Positions 43,545 through 52,135 of a stretch of DNA of 64,000 nt are shown piece after piece (the stretch's first letter is position 1; every line of letters starts with the position of its first letter). This stretch comes from Anaerolineales bacterium (GTDB taxonomy: Bacteria > Chloroflexota > Anaerolineae > Anaerolineales > Villigracilaceae), in NCBI GenBank assembly GCA_014379595.1, contig JACMLM010000040.1, positions 62,001 through 126,000 of the forward strand. Reading direction: 5' to 3'. Below the pieces are notes generated by a model. That model searched no databases. It worked only from the letters and a program-made list of their open reading frames with translations, and had not been told where the DNA came from. The position numbers were made by a program, and so were the translations under genes.

Positions 43545-43622
43545 TTCTTTCCATCAGGTATCTGTGGAATAGGGAAATCCATGGTTGAATAATTTATTCT
43601 TAAGTTTTATCTGCCAACTTTA

Positions 43623-44525
43623 CTATGGATGGGAAGTTACCTCAATTGAAAGTAAGGTACCTTTCGGACTGGTTTCAACATTTTTGAGCAACACTACCAC
43701 CATTATCAGGTTCAACAAAGTGATGATCAGAAATGGAATCATAAGCTCAAGTCCATCAGCCACACCCACACGCGCCATATTGATACCCATCGCACTTACG
43801 GCTAGCCCCAGTGTGACGCCTTTTGTTAGCATAATCGAGCTTAAAAGATAGCCCCAAGCATTGCGACGCAGTAAAAGAATCCCTCCAAGAAATGCTAGTG
43901 GGATGATTAGTCCTAAATCCATAAACTGGATGATCAGAGTGGTGGCGTTTTCTAGGACTGGCGTCTCATTTTGAAATAGTGGTGGAACAATGCGTCCAAG
44001 CCACGCCAACGAGAGAAAACCACCCACCAGAAACATCAATGCGACAATCCATTTGCGCGGTAGTTGCTCGGAAAAGGATTGTGGCAGGGTTTTCAAGTCG
44101 AAGGACATGATGCTTAAGATAAATGCATATAGGCTCAATCCAAATATAGCCACGTATACCAGGAATAACGAATTGTAAGATGCCAGGCTTGCCATAGACA
44201 TGTAGGTATATAGAAAGAAGCCAAGCGTACCTGTCAAAAGCAGGCGTCCGCGTAAGGAACCACGAAACGCAAGCCAGGTTGAGATTACTAATAGTGGAAG
44301 TCCTATCACCAGGGTAATTAGGTCATTCCCATGCATCTGTGCAACATAACTAACAGTGTCGTAATAATACAACCCCTGCCCATTGATCATGACCGATTCG
44401 CCGCGATGATTGGTGTAAGGATATGGTTCGCCAGAAGTTTGGTAGAAGAGACCTGCACTGGCAGCAATCAGAGATAGAATGCCGATCAGCGGGATAAGCC
44501 ATTTAAGAGTAGAATGATTTTTCAT
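43623..44525 (-). CDS. Multi-pass membrane protein of unknown function
   Basis: This is a 300-residue membrane protein with about eight hydrophobic segments. The first is followed by an extracytoplasmic loop TSGEPYPYTNHRGESVMING and YYYDTVSYVAQMHGNDL. Other marked stretches are SFSEQLPRKWIVALMFLVGG and GVADGLELMIPFLIITLLN. I recognise no named family. A decayed copy of its C-terminus is present at 47861-47975, showing local duplication. It lies between the heavy-metal ATPase and a lipase-like gene. Confidence 0.75.
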   Translation of the reverse strand: MKNHSTLKWLIPLIGILSLIAASAGLFYQTSGEPYPYTNHRGESVMINGQGLYYYDTVSYVAQMHGNDLITLVIGLPLLVISTWLAFRGSLRGRLLLTGTLGFFLYTYMSMASLASYNSLFLVYVAIFGLSLYAFILSIMSFDLKTLPQSFSEQLPRKWIVALMFLVGGFLSLAWLGRIVPPLFQNETPVLENATTLIIQFMDLGLIIPLAFLGGILLLRRNAWGYLLSSIMLTKGVTLGLAVSAMGINMARVGVADGLELMIPFLIITLLNLIMVVVLLKNVETSPKGTLLSIEVTSHP

Positions 44526-44588
44526 TTTTTTCCTATTGTTTCTTTCGGTTGTTAAGAGATGTCATAATTTTTCATATCACGCAGTGGA

Positions 44589-46082
44589 TTAAGGCCGGCG
44601 TGTTTCGAAGAGTATTTCCGAAAATTGCTCTACGGGCCCATTGAGCAGTGCTCCTGCTTGACCTTTTAAGTGTCGGTTGAAGAACGCCAGCGAATACGCG
44701 TTGATAATGTCGTGCGCTCGCTGGCTGCCGATCGGCCCGCTGAAGCCAATTGTTGGAAAAATCGGTGATAGAAGGTCTAGGTCTGTCAAATCGATGTGGA
44801 ACATTCCAGGAACCTGCACGAAGTAACCATCTCCAGGCAAACTGTTATACACCGCGCGCATGGTGGACTGGGTTTGCTCGATATCCTTCTCTGTCCAGCC
44901 GCCAGTCTTTTTTCTTTCAAGTCGCATTGTGTTGGCGGGACGGGTAATGAACATTGTTGGCTGCTGTAAGCCCTTCTGAACCACATCAGCGGTTATAGCA
45001 ACGTCCTCGATCAGGCAGGCCTTGATGCGTGGATCTTTCAAGCAGGCCTCAGCGCCAACGATACCGCCGAATGAAACTCCAAACAAACCAGTATGATGCA
45101 AGTCCAATCTCCCCGTCAGGATACTTTTCGGATCAGTAGTATTTATCACAGCTAGCTGATCGAGCGTGAAGCTGACATCCTGCGCAAAATACGAAATGAT
45201 ACCGTCCTTGAATATCTGACCGTTCAGAAGAGGTAATATTTCTGATGGGCTAACGCTCTGTTGCGTCAGAGGATCCATCTGAGTTTTTGACAGCCCCGCA
45301 ATTTGATGTCCGTCCGGGAAAACCACCGATGCAGCAACACCTGGCTGATCAATGCCCACAACGATGTAACCATACGATACCAGTTCCTCAACTTGGAATG
45401 TGTTCATCTGACGATAGCCAGTTAGCCCTTCTAGAAAGATGAGCACTGGGTAGTTGGGCATGTTATCCGCGATGGGTGCAGATGAGATGGTGTTCGTGGT
45501 GAAGTACTTGAGGTGTTTTAAGGAGAAATCTGGAAAATTGTGCAATTGCGCCAGAGCCGTCGTAATAGCGTCGGAATCTTGTATATATGGTGCATATGGG
45601 GAAGATGACTCTTTCCTTGCTGGATACCAGATTTGCACCATGAGCTCACGACGAGCACTCGGATCGGCGCTGAAAACCTCTGGACGATCAGCATCCACCC
45701 AATGGTAGGTCAACGTGCCAATATCGTATGGCCCGCTTGGATGTGGGAAGCGAAAAACGGGAAGTATAATCGGTAAAATGATGGAAACAATCAGCACGAG
45801 CGCGCTCAGCCCGATGGCAAGATGCTTGACCAATATCTGCCCACTGGTCCCATCCAATGGCATGATGTTCTGCAACAGCCAAACTAGGAAAGAGAACCCA
45901 GCCAGTGCGTACGCCGGAACCATTTGCCAGCGTGGACTCTCTATCAGTATCTGCGCGACAGCTATCAGCAGAGCGAGAGGCGCCAAATAACGCATCCAGA
46001 ACACTGCGCGGGGTAATGGAATCGCTAATGCGAAGAATGTTAGTAGATTTGTCAGTGACAACAGAGCTTCAATGGGTCTCAT
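44589..46082 (-). CDS. PAF-acetylhydrolase-like alpha/beta hydrolase with membrane N-terminus
   Basis: This is a 497-residue protein. Four membrane segments fill residues 1-115, then an alpha/beta-hydrolase domain with strand VLIFLEGLTGYRQMN, nucleophile elbow LFGVSFGGIVGAEACL (Ser about residue 335), ACLIEDVAI after it and late His in VPGMFHIDLTDLDLLSP. The dispositions of FLEG and GVSFGG match platelet-activating-factor acetylhydrolase/dienelactone-type enzymes, which hydrolyse short acyl esters. The start overlaps the upstream CPBP gene by 4 nt (ATGA). Confidence 0.87.
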   Translation of the reverse strand: MRPIEALLSLTNLLTFFALAIPLPRAVFWMRYLAPLALLIAVAQILIESPRWQMVPAYALAGFSFLVWLLQNIMPLDGTSGQILVKHLAIGLSALVLIVSIILPIILPVFRFPHPSGPYDIGTLTYHWVDADRPEVFSADPSARRELMVQIWYPARKESSSPYAPYIQDSDAITTALAQLHNFPDFSLKHLKYFTTNTISSAPIADNMPNYPVLIFLEGLTGYRQMNTFQVEELVSYGYIVVGIDQPGVAASVVFPDGHQIAGLSKTQMDPLTQQSVSPSEILPLLNGQIFKDGIISYFAQDVSFTLDQLAVINTTDPKSILTGRLDLHHTGLFGVSFGGIVGAEACLKDPRIKACLIEDVAITADVVQKGLQQPTMFITRPANTMRLERKKTGGWTEKDIEQTQSTMRAVYNSLPGDGYFVQVPGMFHIDLTDLDLLSPIFPTIGFSGPIGSQRAHDIINAYSLAFFNRHLKGQAGALLNGPVEQFSEILFETRRP

Positions 46083-46960
46083 CTACTCGTTTCCTCCACA
46101 GTGGAAATGGACCCTGGCACATTTGATCTCCGAGCATTTCGAGTTCGCATCATCGTTTGTGGCCCCCACACGATTACCACAACGATCGCAACGACTGCCA
46201 AAATCAAGCCCGTCACACGCGGATCGTATAGGTAGGAGCCGTTTACCGGGAAGAGTTGAAACACAAGGTTTATCATCGTATGGAAAAAAGCGGCAACGAA
46301 GACACTCCTCCCTGTGTTGTTATAGAGCCAGGTGATAATAACCCGGTATGCCAGCGTGCCGAGCGACCACCAAGCGATGAACGTGAGCGATTGCGGCACT
46401 TGGAGTAGTGGAATCAGATGCCAAACAACCCATCCCACTCCAACTATAAGAGACGCCCATAGTGCGCCGAAGCGATCCTGCAGAGGATCGATGGCATAGC
46501 CTGACCAGCCCAACTCCTCACCGAGCGCGGCGATGAAGAATAGCGCAAATAGGAAGATTATTGTTGTAGCATCGAGCTGTGGTTTCAGGAGTTGCGCCCC
46601 CATCAAATACATAACAATGTACGATAAGATCAATACGCTTGGCATGAGCAATATGATCGGTACCCACCAGATCTTTGCTTTGACTCGGTTGAAATCGAAA
46701 GATCTTTTCAGCAATGCTTTGACGCCCGCAGACTTGTTCTCCCTGTACACAAGAATCAGTGCCGCTGTCGCTGGGGCTGCAACCATGAGCGCAGAAATGG
46801 GAATGCTGGGCAGCAACTGAATCTGGATTACTGCACCAACTATCCAAAATGGGATGGAGAGTGCGAAGACTAACAAGAAGAACTTCAGAGGCGACCTGTT
46901 CCCGGGGGCGGATAGGTTTAATCCGTTGTCATCAACTGACGGGATGTGCGGTTTGTGCAT
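46079..46960 (-). CDS. CPBP-family membrane protein with altered first motif
   Basis: This is a 293-residue protein with about eight membrane segments. Motif 1 is GEELGWSGYAIDPLQ: the Glu pair is kept but the Arg of E-E-x3-R is Ser, unlike the intact GEEVGWRGFALP of the neighbour at 40747. Motifs 2 and 3 are present as VGWVVWHLIPLL and VAAFFHTMINL. Proteolysis may be weakened or the protein may have a binding role. It is translationally coupled to the hydrolase gene at 44589. Confidence 0.87.
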   Translation of the reverse strand: MHKPHIPSVDDNGLNLSAPGNRSPLKFFLLVFALSIPFWIVGAVIQIQLLPSIPISALMVAAPATAALILVYRENKSAGVKALLKRSFDFNRVKAKIWWVPIILLMPSVLILSYIVMYLMGAQLLKPQLDATTIIFLFALFFIAALGEELGWSGYAIDPLQDRFGALWASLIVGVGWVVWHLIPLLQVPQSLTFIAWWSLGTLAYRVIITWLYNNTGRSVFVAAFFHTMINLVFQLFPVNGSYLYDPRVTGLILAVVAIVVVIVWGPQTMMRTRNARRSNVPGSISTVEETSR

Positions 46961-47010
46961 CGTTTTGTTTTCTCCTGATTAATAATTCTAGCCATCCACT
47001 GCAAGTGATG

Positions 47011-47826
47011 TTAGACCGCTTTCAGTGAGTTGTTCATAAACCTGGTCAAAAAATCCATGACTGTTTTATGAAAATAATTTGGATCGTCTAAATTAGCAGC
47101 ATGTTTTGCATTTCGAATGACCACAAATTTGCAATCAGACTCATGATTTGCCCATAATGGCATAACTCTGCGAATATTTCCAGTTTTATCTTTATCCCCG
47201 ACTATCAGCAATAAAGGTTTGTTTATATGGTATTCTGGTTCGCAATGTAAACAAGAAGAAGTTTCCATCAAAATCTGCACAAACTCACCTTTCGTCAGAC
47301 TCTCCATTGCAGGCCGTAAAAATTCCTGAGACACCTTTGTTGTTGCAGTTGCGGCAAGGGATTGACTCACAAGTGCTCTGTAGGGGTAAATTTTTAAAAT
47401 TGGCTCGGCAATACTTAAACTGAAAGATTCCAAAATAGAAAGTTTTTGAAAATTCCAGGTGCAACCTAAGAAAACCATGCCATTTACTCGTTCTGGATGA
47501 TAGAATACTAATTCCTGATGTAAATTTCCACCCATTGAATGTCCGACAAAAATTGCTTGTTCAACATGAAGTCTATCCAGGATGCCCAGTAAGTCGTACA
47601 TTGCTTCTTTGAATGATAAGGGCGCAGGGCGTGAAAGACCGTGCCCCCGCACATCCCAAGTCAATACTCTAAAATGCTCGCTAACAATTGGCAAAGTTGC
47701 ATCCCATTCATGATGATCAATAGTCGCCCCATGAGTAAATACAACAAGAGGAGCATTGTTTTTTCCTCCTATCCAGTAGTGGATTTTGACTCCATCACGT
47801 TCTAAAGATTCTTCGGTGAGTTTCAT
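47011..47826 (-). CDS. Alpha/beta hydrolase
   Basis: This is a 271-residue soluble hydrolase. It has VVFTHGATIDHHEWDATLP (oxyanion HG), DVRGHGLSRPAP, nucleophile elbow FVGHSMGGNLHQEL (Ser about 95), acid in LLIVGDKDKTGNIRRV and catalytic His in NAKHAANLDDPNYFH. The pattern is that of 3-oxoadipate enol-lactonase/esterase-type enzymes; the exact substrate is unknown. It is not tightly linked to its neighbours (50 nt before the CPBP gene). Confidence 0.9.
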   Translation of the reverse strand: MKLTEESLERDGVKIHYWIGGKNNAPLVVFTHGATIDHHEWDATLPIVSEHFRVLTWDVRGHGLSRPAPLSFKEAMYDLLGILDRLHVEQAIFVGHSMGGNLHQELVFYHPERVNGMVFLGCTWNFQKLSILESFSLSIAEPILKIYPYRALVSQSLAATATTKVSQEFLRPAMESLTKGEFVQILMETSSCLHCEPEYHINKPLLLIVGDKDKTGNIRRVMPLWANHESDCKFVVIRNAKHAANLDDPNYFHKTVMDFLTRFMNNSLKAV

Positions 47827-47860
47827 AGAATATCCTTTCTGAAAGGGATGAGCTAAGCAT

Positions 47861-47975
47861 TCAAGCCAGCGGCATGAAAAAACTTGAGAAGATCACCACG
47901 CTCAACAACATGACATGAGAAACGGAATCACAAGCCCAAATCTATATGACGGTTGACATCAGCTACCCTCTTTGT
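47861..47975 (-). pseudogene. Decayed C-terminal copy of the 43623 membrane protein
   Basis: On the minus strand, pieces VADVNRHIDLGL, VIPFLM and LLSVVIFSSFFMPLA follow one another in different frames. They align with VADGLELMIPFLIITLLN of the gene at 43623; the DNA is also recognisably similar (CTCAACAAC...AACGGAATCACAAGC). Two frameshifts and loss of the rest make it a remnant. Confidence 0.55.
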
Positions 47976-48021
47976 AATCTGCATGATTGGCGAAGATTAC
48001 AACATCTTCCACCCTGCTCTA

Positions 48022-50691
48022 CTATTCCAGGCTAACTTTTCGCTTCATCCATTTGACTAATTCCATGACGGGGAAAATCGTGGATGAAAAACCAAGAATG
48101 ATTAACCAATCTAGTAGTGGAAGGCTAAAAGTATTGAATGGTTCATGCATTGCAGGCACGTATACAATGAACAGCATCAGTGCGATTTCAGCGAGTATTG
48201 ATATATTCAGCCACTTATTTGCAAAGGGGCTTTGAAATACTGATCTCTGGTAGGAACGGAAGTTATAAGCATTGAAAAACTGAATCAACACCAACGACAT
48301 AAAGGTCATTGTTGTCGCCTCTGCCTGGCTGCGCCCAGAGTTCATGGCCCAGATAAAAAGCCCTAGGTTGATGAGTGTTGACCATAATCCGCCTACCAGC
48401 ATTAGTGCGACAACAGGACGAGTGAAAATGCCAGTCCGTGGGTCGCGCGGTTTGCGCTTCATCAAATCTTTTTCCGCCGGGTCCACAGCCAGTGCAAGAG
48501 CGGGTAGACCATCTGTTGCGAGATTCACATACAGGATTTGAACTGCTGTGAGGGGTAGGGGTAGCCCCAGCAAAGTGGCACCCACCATCAGCCCTATTTC
48601 GCCAATGTTTGTGGAGAGCAGGTACATCAGATATTTCTTGATGTTTTCAAATACTCCACGCCCTTCCTCCACCGCAGCGACAATCGAAGCGAAGTTATCA
48701 TCTGTCAGCATCATCGCAGCGGCTTCTTTTGTTACGTCAGTGCCGGTGATGCCCATCGCGATTCCAATATCAGATTTCTTAAGTGATGGAGCATCGTTGA
48801 TGCCATCACCTGTCATTGCTACAATGTGACCATTGGCTTGCAAAGCAGTAACCACGCGCAGTTTATGCGCTGGAGATACGCGCGCGTAAACATCAATCGT
48901 TTCGACCTCTCGCTGAAACTGCTCGTCTGCCATTGCATCTAATTCTGCACCAGTTACAACGCGTCCAGTTTTAAGCAAACCCAATTCCTGCGCTACCGCA
49001 TACGCGGTCACGGGATGGTCGCCCGTAATCATCACAGCTCGAATTCCTGATTGTTCGCAAATTTCAATCGCTCTTTTAACTTCCGGGCGCGGTGGATCAA
49101 TCATGCCTGCCAGCCCCAAAAAGATCATTTCGCTTTGTGCTGTTTCAAGTGTGACATTTGCTTTCGAAGAAACCGCCAGTACACGCAATGCATCGCTCGC
49201 CATCTCATGGGCTAATGCCAATGCATGTTTTCGTCCCACATCATCGAGTGGCTTTAATCCATCGGTAGTCAGCTGCCAGTTGCAACTGTCTAAAATCATC
49301 TCGGGTGCACCCTTGGCATACGCTGTCAGACTCCCATCTACTTGATGCAAAGTCGTCATGCGTTTTGTTTCAGATGAGAATGGAATTTCAAAGGCGCGGG
49401 GATACTCCAACTCAAGCGGCTCTTTCTGCAGCCCAGCCTTTGCCGCAGCGACCAACAACGCCCCTTCGGTTGGGTCTCCTTGAATATTCCATTTAGCACC
49501 CAGTTCATTTTCTGTTTCAGAAACCAGTCGTGTATCCGATGCCAGCGTCGCAGCGGTCAGCAGTTTTTGCAACTCAGTTGTTGGCATGGTTAGCGTACTG
49601 TCGTTGAGGGAAAAATCCCCGATTGGGGAGTATCCTGTTCCCGAAACGTTAAACATCTGTCCGGCAACAAACAGTTTTCGTACGGTCATTTCATCTTTGG
49701 TGAGTGTACCGGTCTTATCCGAACAAATAACCGATGTGGATCCCAGCGTTTCTACTGCAGGCAGGCGACGGATAAGTGCGTGGCGCTTCGCCATCTTTTG
49801 CACTCCTATCGCCAGCGAAATGGTAACAACGGCAGGCAGGGCTTCTGGTACAACCGCTACTGCCAACGCAATGCCAAAGATGAGCATATCGACGAAGGGC
49901 TGTCCGCGTATCAACCCAAGCACAACAATGACGATCACCACCACAAAAGCCCCGCCTGCCAGTGTTGTGCCTATCTTATCCAAATTTTTTTGGAGTGGTG
50001 TTTTGCCGGTTTCGACTGTTTGTAAGAGTTGAGCAATCTTACCGAACTCGGTTTGCATTGCAGTGTTAACCACTAGTGCCTTGCCGCGTCCATAGGTGAC
50101 GGCAGTGCCAGCGTAGGCCATATTTTTTCGGTCGCCAACTGGTAAGTCATCACCGCTGAGCTGCTGGTTGTGCTTCTCCACTGGCAGCGATTCGCCGGTC
50201 AGGGCCGCTTCCTCGATTTGTAGATTCACTGCTTCAAGCAAACGTGCATCAGCGGGTATACGATCACCAGTGCGTAAGATGATGATATCTCCCGGCACCA
50301 ATGATTGCGCCGGAACTTCGACTTCCACGCCATTACGCAAAACAGAGGCGGTAGGCGCTGCCATTTCCCGTAGTGCTTCAATAGCATGTTCCGCGCGATA
50401 TTCCTGGATAAAACCCAGTAGAACTGAGAACAGAATAATCACCGCAATAGCGATAGACTCGATACCATGTCCTAAAAATAGCGAAATGACAGTTGCAACA
50501 AGCAAAATCAGAGTTAGTATATTTTTGAATTGTCCCAGCAAAATTTTCCAGGGCGAAATAGATTTTGCTGCCCGAATTTCATTTGCGCCGTATTCCAAAG
50601 CACGTTTGACAGCCTCCGTCTGGCTCAAGCCAGTGGGTTGGCTTTTGATTTCGAAAATGGCTTGTTCTGTTGTTTGAGTGTGCCAGAGCAT
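48022..50691 (-). CDS. P2-type cation ATPase (Ca2+-ATPase-like)
   Basis: This is an 889-residue P-type ATPase with N-terminal cation ATPase domain, TGES in EEAALTGESLPVEKHNQ, phosphorylation site VICSDKTGTLTKDEMTVRK, nucleotide-binding region with KGAPEMILDSC, hinge [20 protein letters not shown] and a C-terminal six-helix bundle. Helix 4 shows VVPEALPAVVTISLAIG, the PEGLP-like Ca2+ or Na+ site written PEALP. It is probably Ca2+ or Mn2+ export. The length is typical of bacterial SERCA/PMR1-like pumps. It is monocistronic. Confidence 0.93.
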   Translation of the reverse strand: MLWHTQTTEQAIFEIKSQPTGLSQTEAVKRALEYGANEIRAAKSISPWKILLGQFKNILTLILLVATVISLFLGHGIESIAIAVIILFSVLLGFIQEYRAEHAIEALREMAAPTASVLRNGVEVEVPAQSLVPGDIIILRTGDRIPADARLLEAVNLQIEEAALTGESLPVEKHNQQLSGDDLPVGDRKNMAYAGTAVTYGRGKALVVNTAMQTEFGKIAQLLQTVETGKTPLQKNLDKIGTTLAGGAFVVVIVIVVLGLIRGQPFVDMLIFGIALAVAVVPEALPAVVTISLAIGVQKMAKRHALIRRLPAVETLGSTSVICSDKTGTLTKDEMTVRKLFVAGQMFNVSGTGYSPIGDFSLNDSTLTMPTTELQKLLTAATLASDTRLVSETENELGAKWNIQGDPTEGALLVAAAKAGLQKEPLELEYPRAFEIPFSSETKRMTTLHQVDGSLTAYAKGAPEMILDSCNWQLTTDGLKPLDDVGRKHALALAHEMASDALRVLAVSSKANVTLETAQSEMIFLGLAGMIDPPRPEVKRAIEICEQSGIRAVMITGDHPVTAYAVAQELGLLKTGRVVTGAELDAMADEQFQREVETIDVYARVSPAHKLRVVTALQANGHIVAMTGDGINDAPSLKKSDIGIAMGITGTDVTKEAAAMMLTDDNFASIVAAVEEGRGVFENIKKYLMYLLSTNIGEIGLMVGATLLGLPLPLTAVQILYVNLATDGLPALALAVDPAEKDLMKRKPRDPRTGIFTRPVVALMLVGGLWSTLINLGLFIWAMNSGRSQAEATTMTFMSLVLIQFFNAYNFRSYQRSVFQSPFANKWLNISILAEIALMLFIVYVPAMHEPFNTFSLPLLDWLIILGFSSTIFPVMELVKWMKRKVSLE

Positions 50692-50723
50692 GTACTGTCC
50701 TTAAATTAAGGCGTGTATTGCTA

Positions 50724-50897
50724 TCACGGTGTCGGAAGCATTCCCAACGCGTCAAGGATTCCGAGGCTTGACATGAGTATAGTCAACACGAATATGATGG
50801 ATGCAAAGCCGAATGGTTTGCGACATTGGGCGGGGCATATTGGATGTGTTCTTCTTCGGCTTCCTGTTCCATCTATATCAAAGCATTCTTTGGGCAC
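50724..50897 (-). CDS. Possible 57-residue zinc-knuckle membrane protein
   Basis: This is a short open frame, GTG 50895-50897 to TGA 50724-50726. Its first half has CFDIDG and HPICPAQCRKPFGF, a metal-knuckle type C-P-x-x-C. The second half is one hydrophobic helix, ASIIFVLTILMSSLGILDAL. The same frame is open upstream with more Cys/His (CDHPLATRCDHL) but without a normal start. No Shine-Dalgarno is visible. In another frame 23 nt resemble the 3' end of the DUF5661 gene at 51789, so this may instead be recombined debris. Confidence 0.4.
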   Translation of the reverse strand: MPKECFDIDGTGSRRRTHPICPAQCRKPFGFASIIFVLTILMSSLGILDALGMLPTP

Positions 50898-50944
50898 CAG
50901 GTGGTCACAGCGAGTAGCTAAAGGATGATCGCAACTTACTATTG

Positions 50945-51700
50945 CTATTGAGCAGTATATCCACCATCCACAAGATAATATCCACCAGTCATAAATGATG
51001 CTTGGTCAGAGCATAGAAAGGCAACCAAGTCAGCTACTTCTTGTGATGTACCCATGCGTCCAACAGCATGCAGGCCGCTGAGATACGCTTGAGTGGGTTC
51101 ATCCAATATACTCAGGAGCGGGGTTTTGATAAAACCCGGGCCTACAGAGTTGATCCGAATTCCCTGCTTGCCATATTCAAGAGCCGCAGTTTTTGTAAGC
51201 CCTAAAACGCCATGTTTTGCAGCTACATATGCGGGAGAATTGGCAAACCCAACTGAGCCCAGAATGGATGCCATATTAACGATTGCACCAGCGCCTGCCT
51301 TAAGCATCTCTTGGATTTCATACCTCACGCAATAAAAAACGCTGTTGAGGTTGACGTTAATGACCTTGTTCCAACCTTCAATGCTATAGCTGCCGGTGAG
51401 ATTTTGCTCGCCACCAATGCCTGCATTATTTACTGCAACGTTTAGTTTGCCAAAGGCAGCAACTGTATCTGCTACCATCTTTTCCACGGCCTGCGAGTCT
51501 GACACATCCACCTTGAGGAAGATGGCATCTCCACCCGCTTGCTTTATTTCAGCAACGACTTTTTCACCAAGCTCTGTATTCAAGTCGCTAATTGCCACCT
51601 TTGCACCTTCACGAGCAAAAGTAAGAGCGCAGGCTTCGCCAATTCCAGAAGCGCCGCCAGTAACTAAAGCAACCTTATCTTCAAACAGTTTATTGTTCAT
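50945..51700 (-). CDS. Short-chain dehydrogenase/reductase
   Basis: This is a 251-residue classical SDR. The cofactor motif is ALVTGGASGIGEACALTFAR (TGxxxGIG), the NNAG motif AVNNAGIGGEQN, catalytic Ser in VNMASILGSVG and YVAAKHG (Y-x3-K), and the usual PGFIKTPLL after it. The residue after strand 2 is Asp in AISDLNTELG, favouring NAD+ over NADP+. It is probably an oxidoreductase of 3-oxoacyl or secondary alcohol type. The start follows CAAGGAGAAAACCT. It lies among stress and dehydrogenase genes. Confidence 0.93.
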   Translation of the reverse strand: MNNKLFEDKVALVTGGASGIGEACALTFAREGAKVAISDLNTELGEKVVAEIKQAGGDAIFLKVDVSDSQAVEKMVADTVAAFGKLNVAVNNAGIGGEQNLTGSYSIEGWNKVINVNLNSVFYCVRYEIQEMLKAGAGAIVNMASILGSVGFANSPAYVAAKHGVLGLTKTAALEYGKQGIRINSVGPGFIKTPLLSILDEPTQAYLSGLHAVGRMGTSQEVADLVAFLCSDQASFMTGGYYLVDGGYTAQ

Positions 51701-51788
51701 AGGTTTTCTCCTTGTCAGGCTGAACTACCTGAAGTTAAAATGATCATGATGTGTTTATTTCAGATACTGATAATCTTCTCTAATCGTG

Positions 51789-52061
51789 TTATTTCTGGCC
51801 GAGCTCTTCTTCAGCTTCCTGTTCCATTTTTTCAAGACGGCTATAGTAGTCGGCAAACTCGTTGAGATGAGCGAGCGCGATTTTGCCGGTGATGATGGGG
51901 TCGTTACCTGTGACGTTTGTTGATGGATCGTGCAAACCATGCTCCAACTCAACATCCAAACCCATGCGGAACTGCTCCACATCGAAGCGGCTCCAATCGA
52001 TCCTTAATTTGCCGCCAATTTCGTGAGCTTCCTCAATTGTGAAATGCTTTTTAGCTGACAT
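51789..52061 (-). CDS. DUF5661 protein
   Basis: This is a 90-residue protein and the best-preserved DUF5661 copy here: FTIEEAHEIGGKLRIDWSRF, DVEQFRMGLDVELEHG, STNVTGNDPIITGKIALAH and an acidic end KMEQEAEEELGQK. The acid-rich helix-turn fold has no known activity; genes of this family often lie with stress genes. Paralogues are at 39119 and 59720. The start follows AAGGAGAAGAAA. Confidence 0.87.
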   Translation of the reverse strand: MSAKKHFTIEEAHEIGGKLRIDWSRFDVEQFRMGLDVELEHGLHDPSTNVTGNDPIITGKIALAHLNEFADYYSRLEKMEQEAEEELGQK

Positions 52062-52135
52062 TTTCTTCTCCTTATAATAAAGCTTGAGCTACTATGACAC
52101 CTAAGCTGTATTGTTTCTCTCTCTCTTTACAATTG

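Noticed and set aside
50168-50677. 169-codon plus-strand frame opposite the Ca2+-ATPase
   Set aside because: Shadow of the minus-strand ATPase; composition is Ser/Ala/Arg biased and no start signal is visible.
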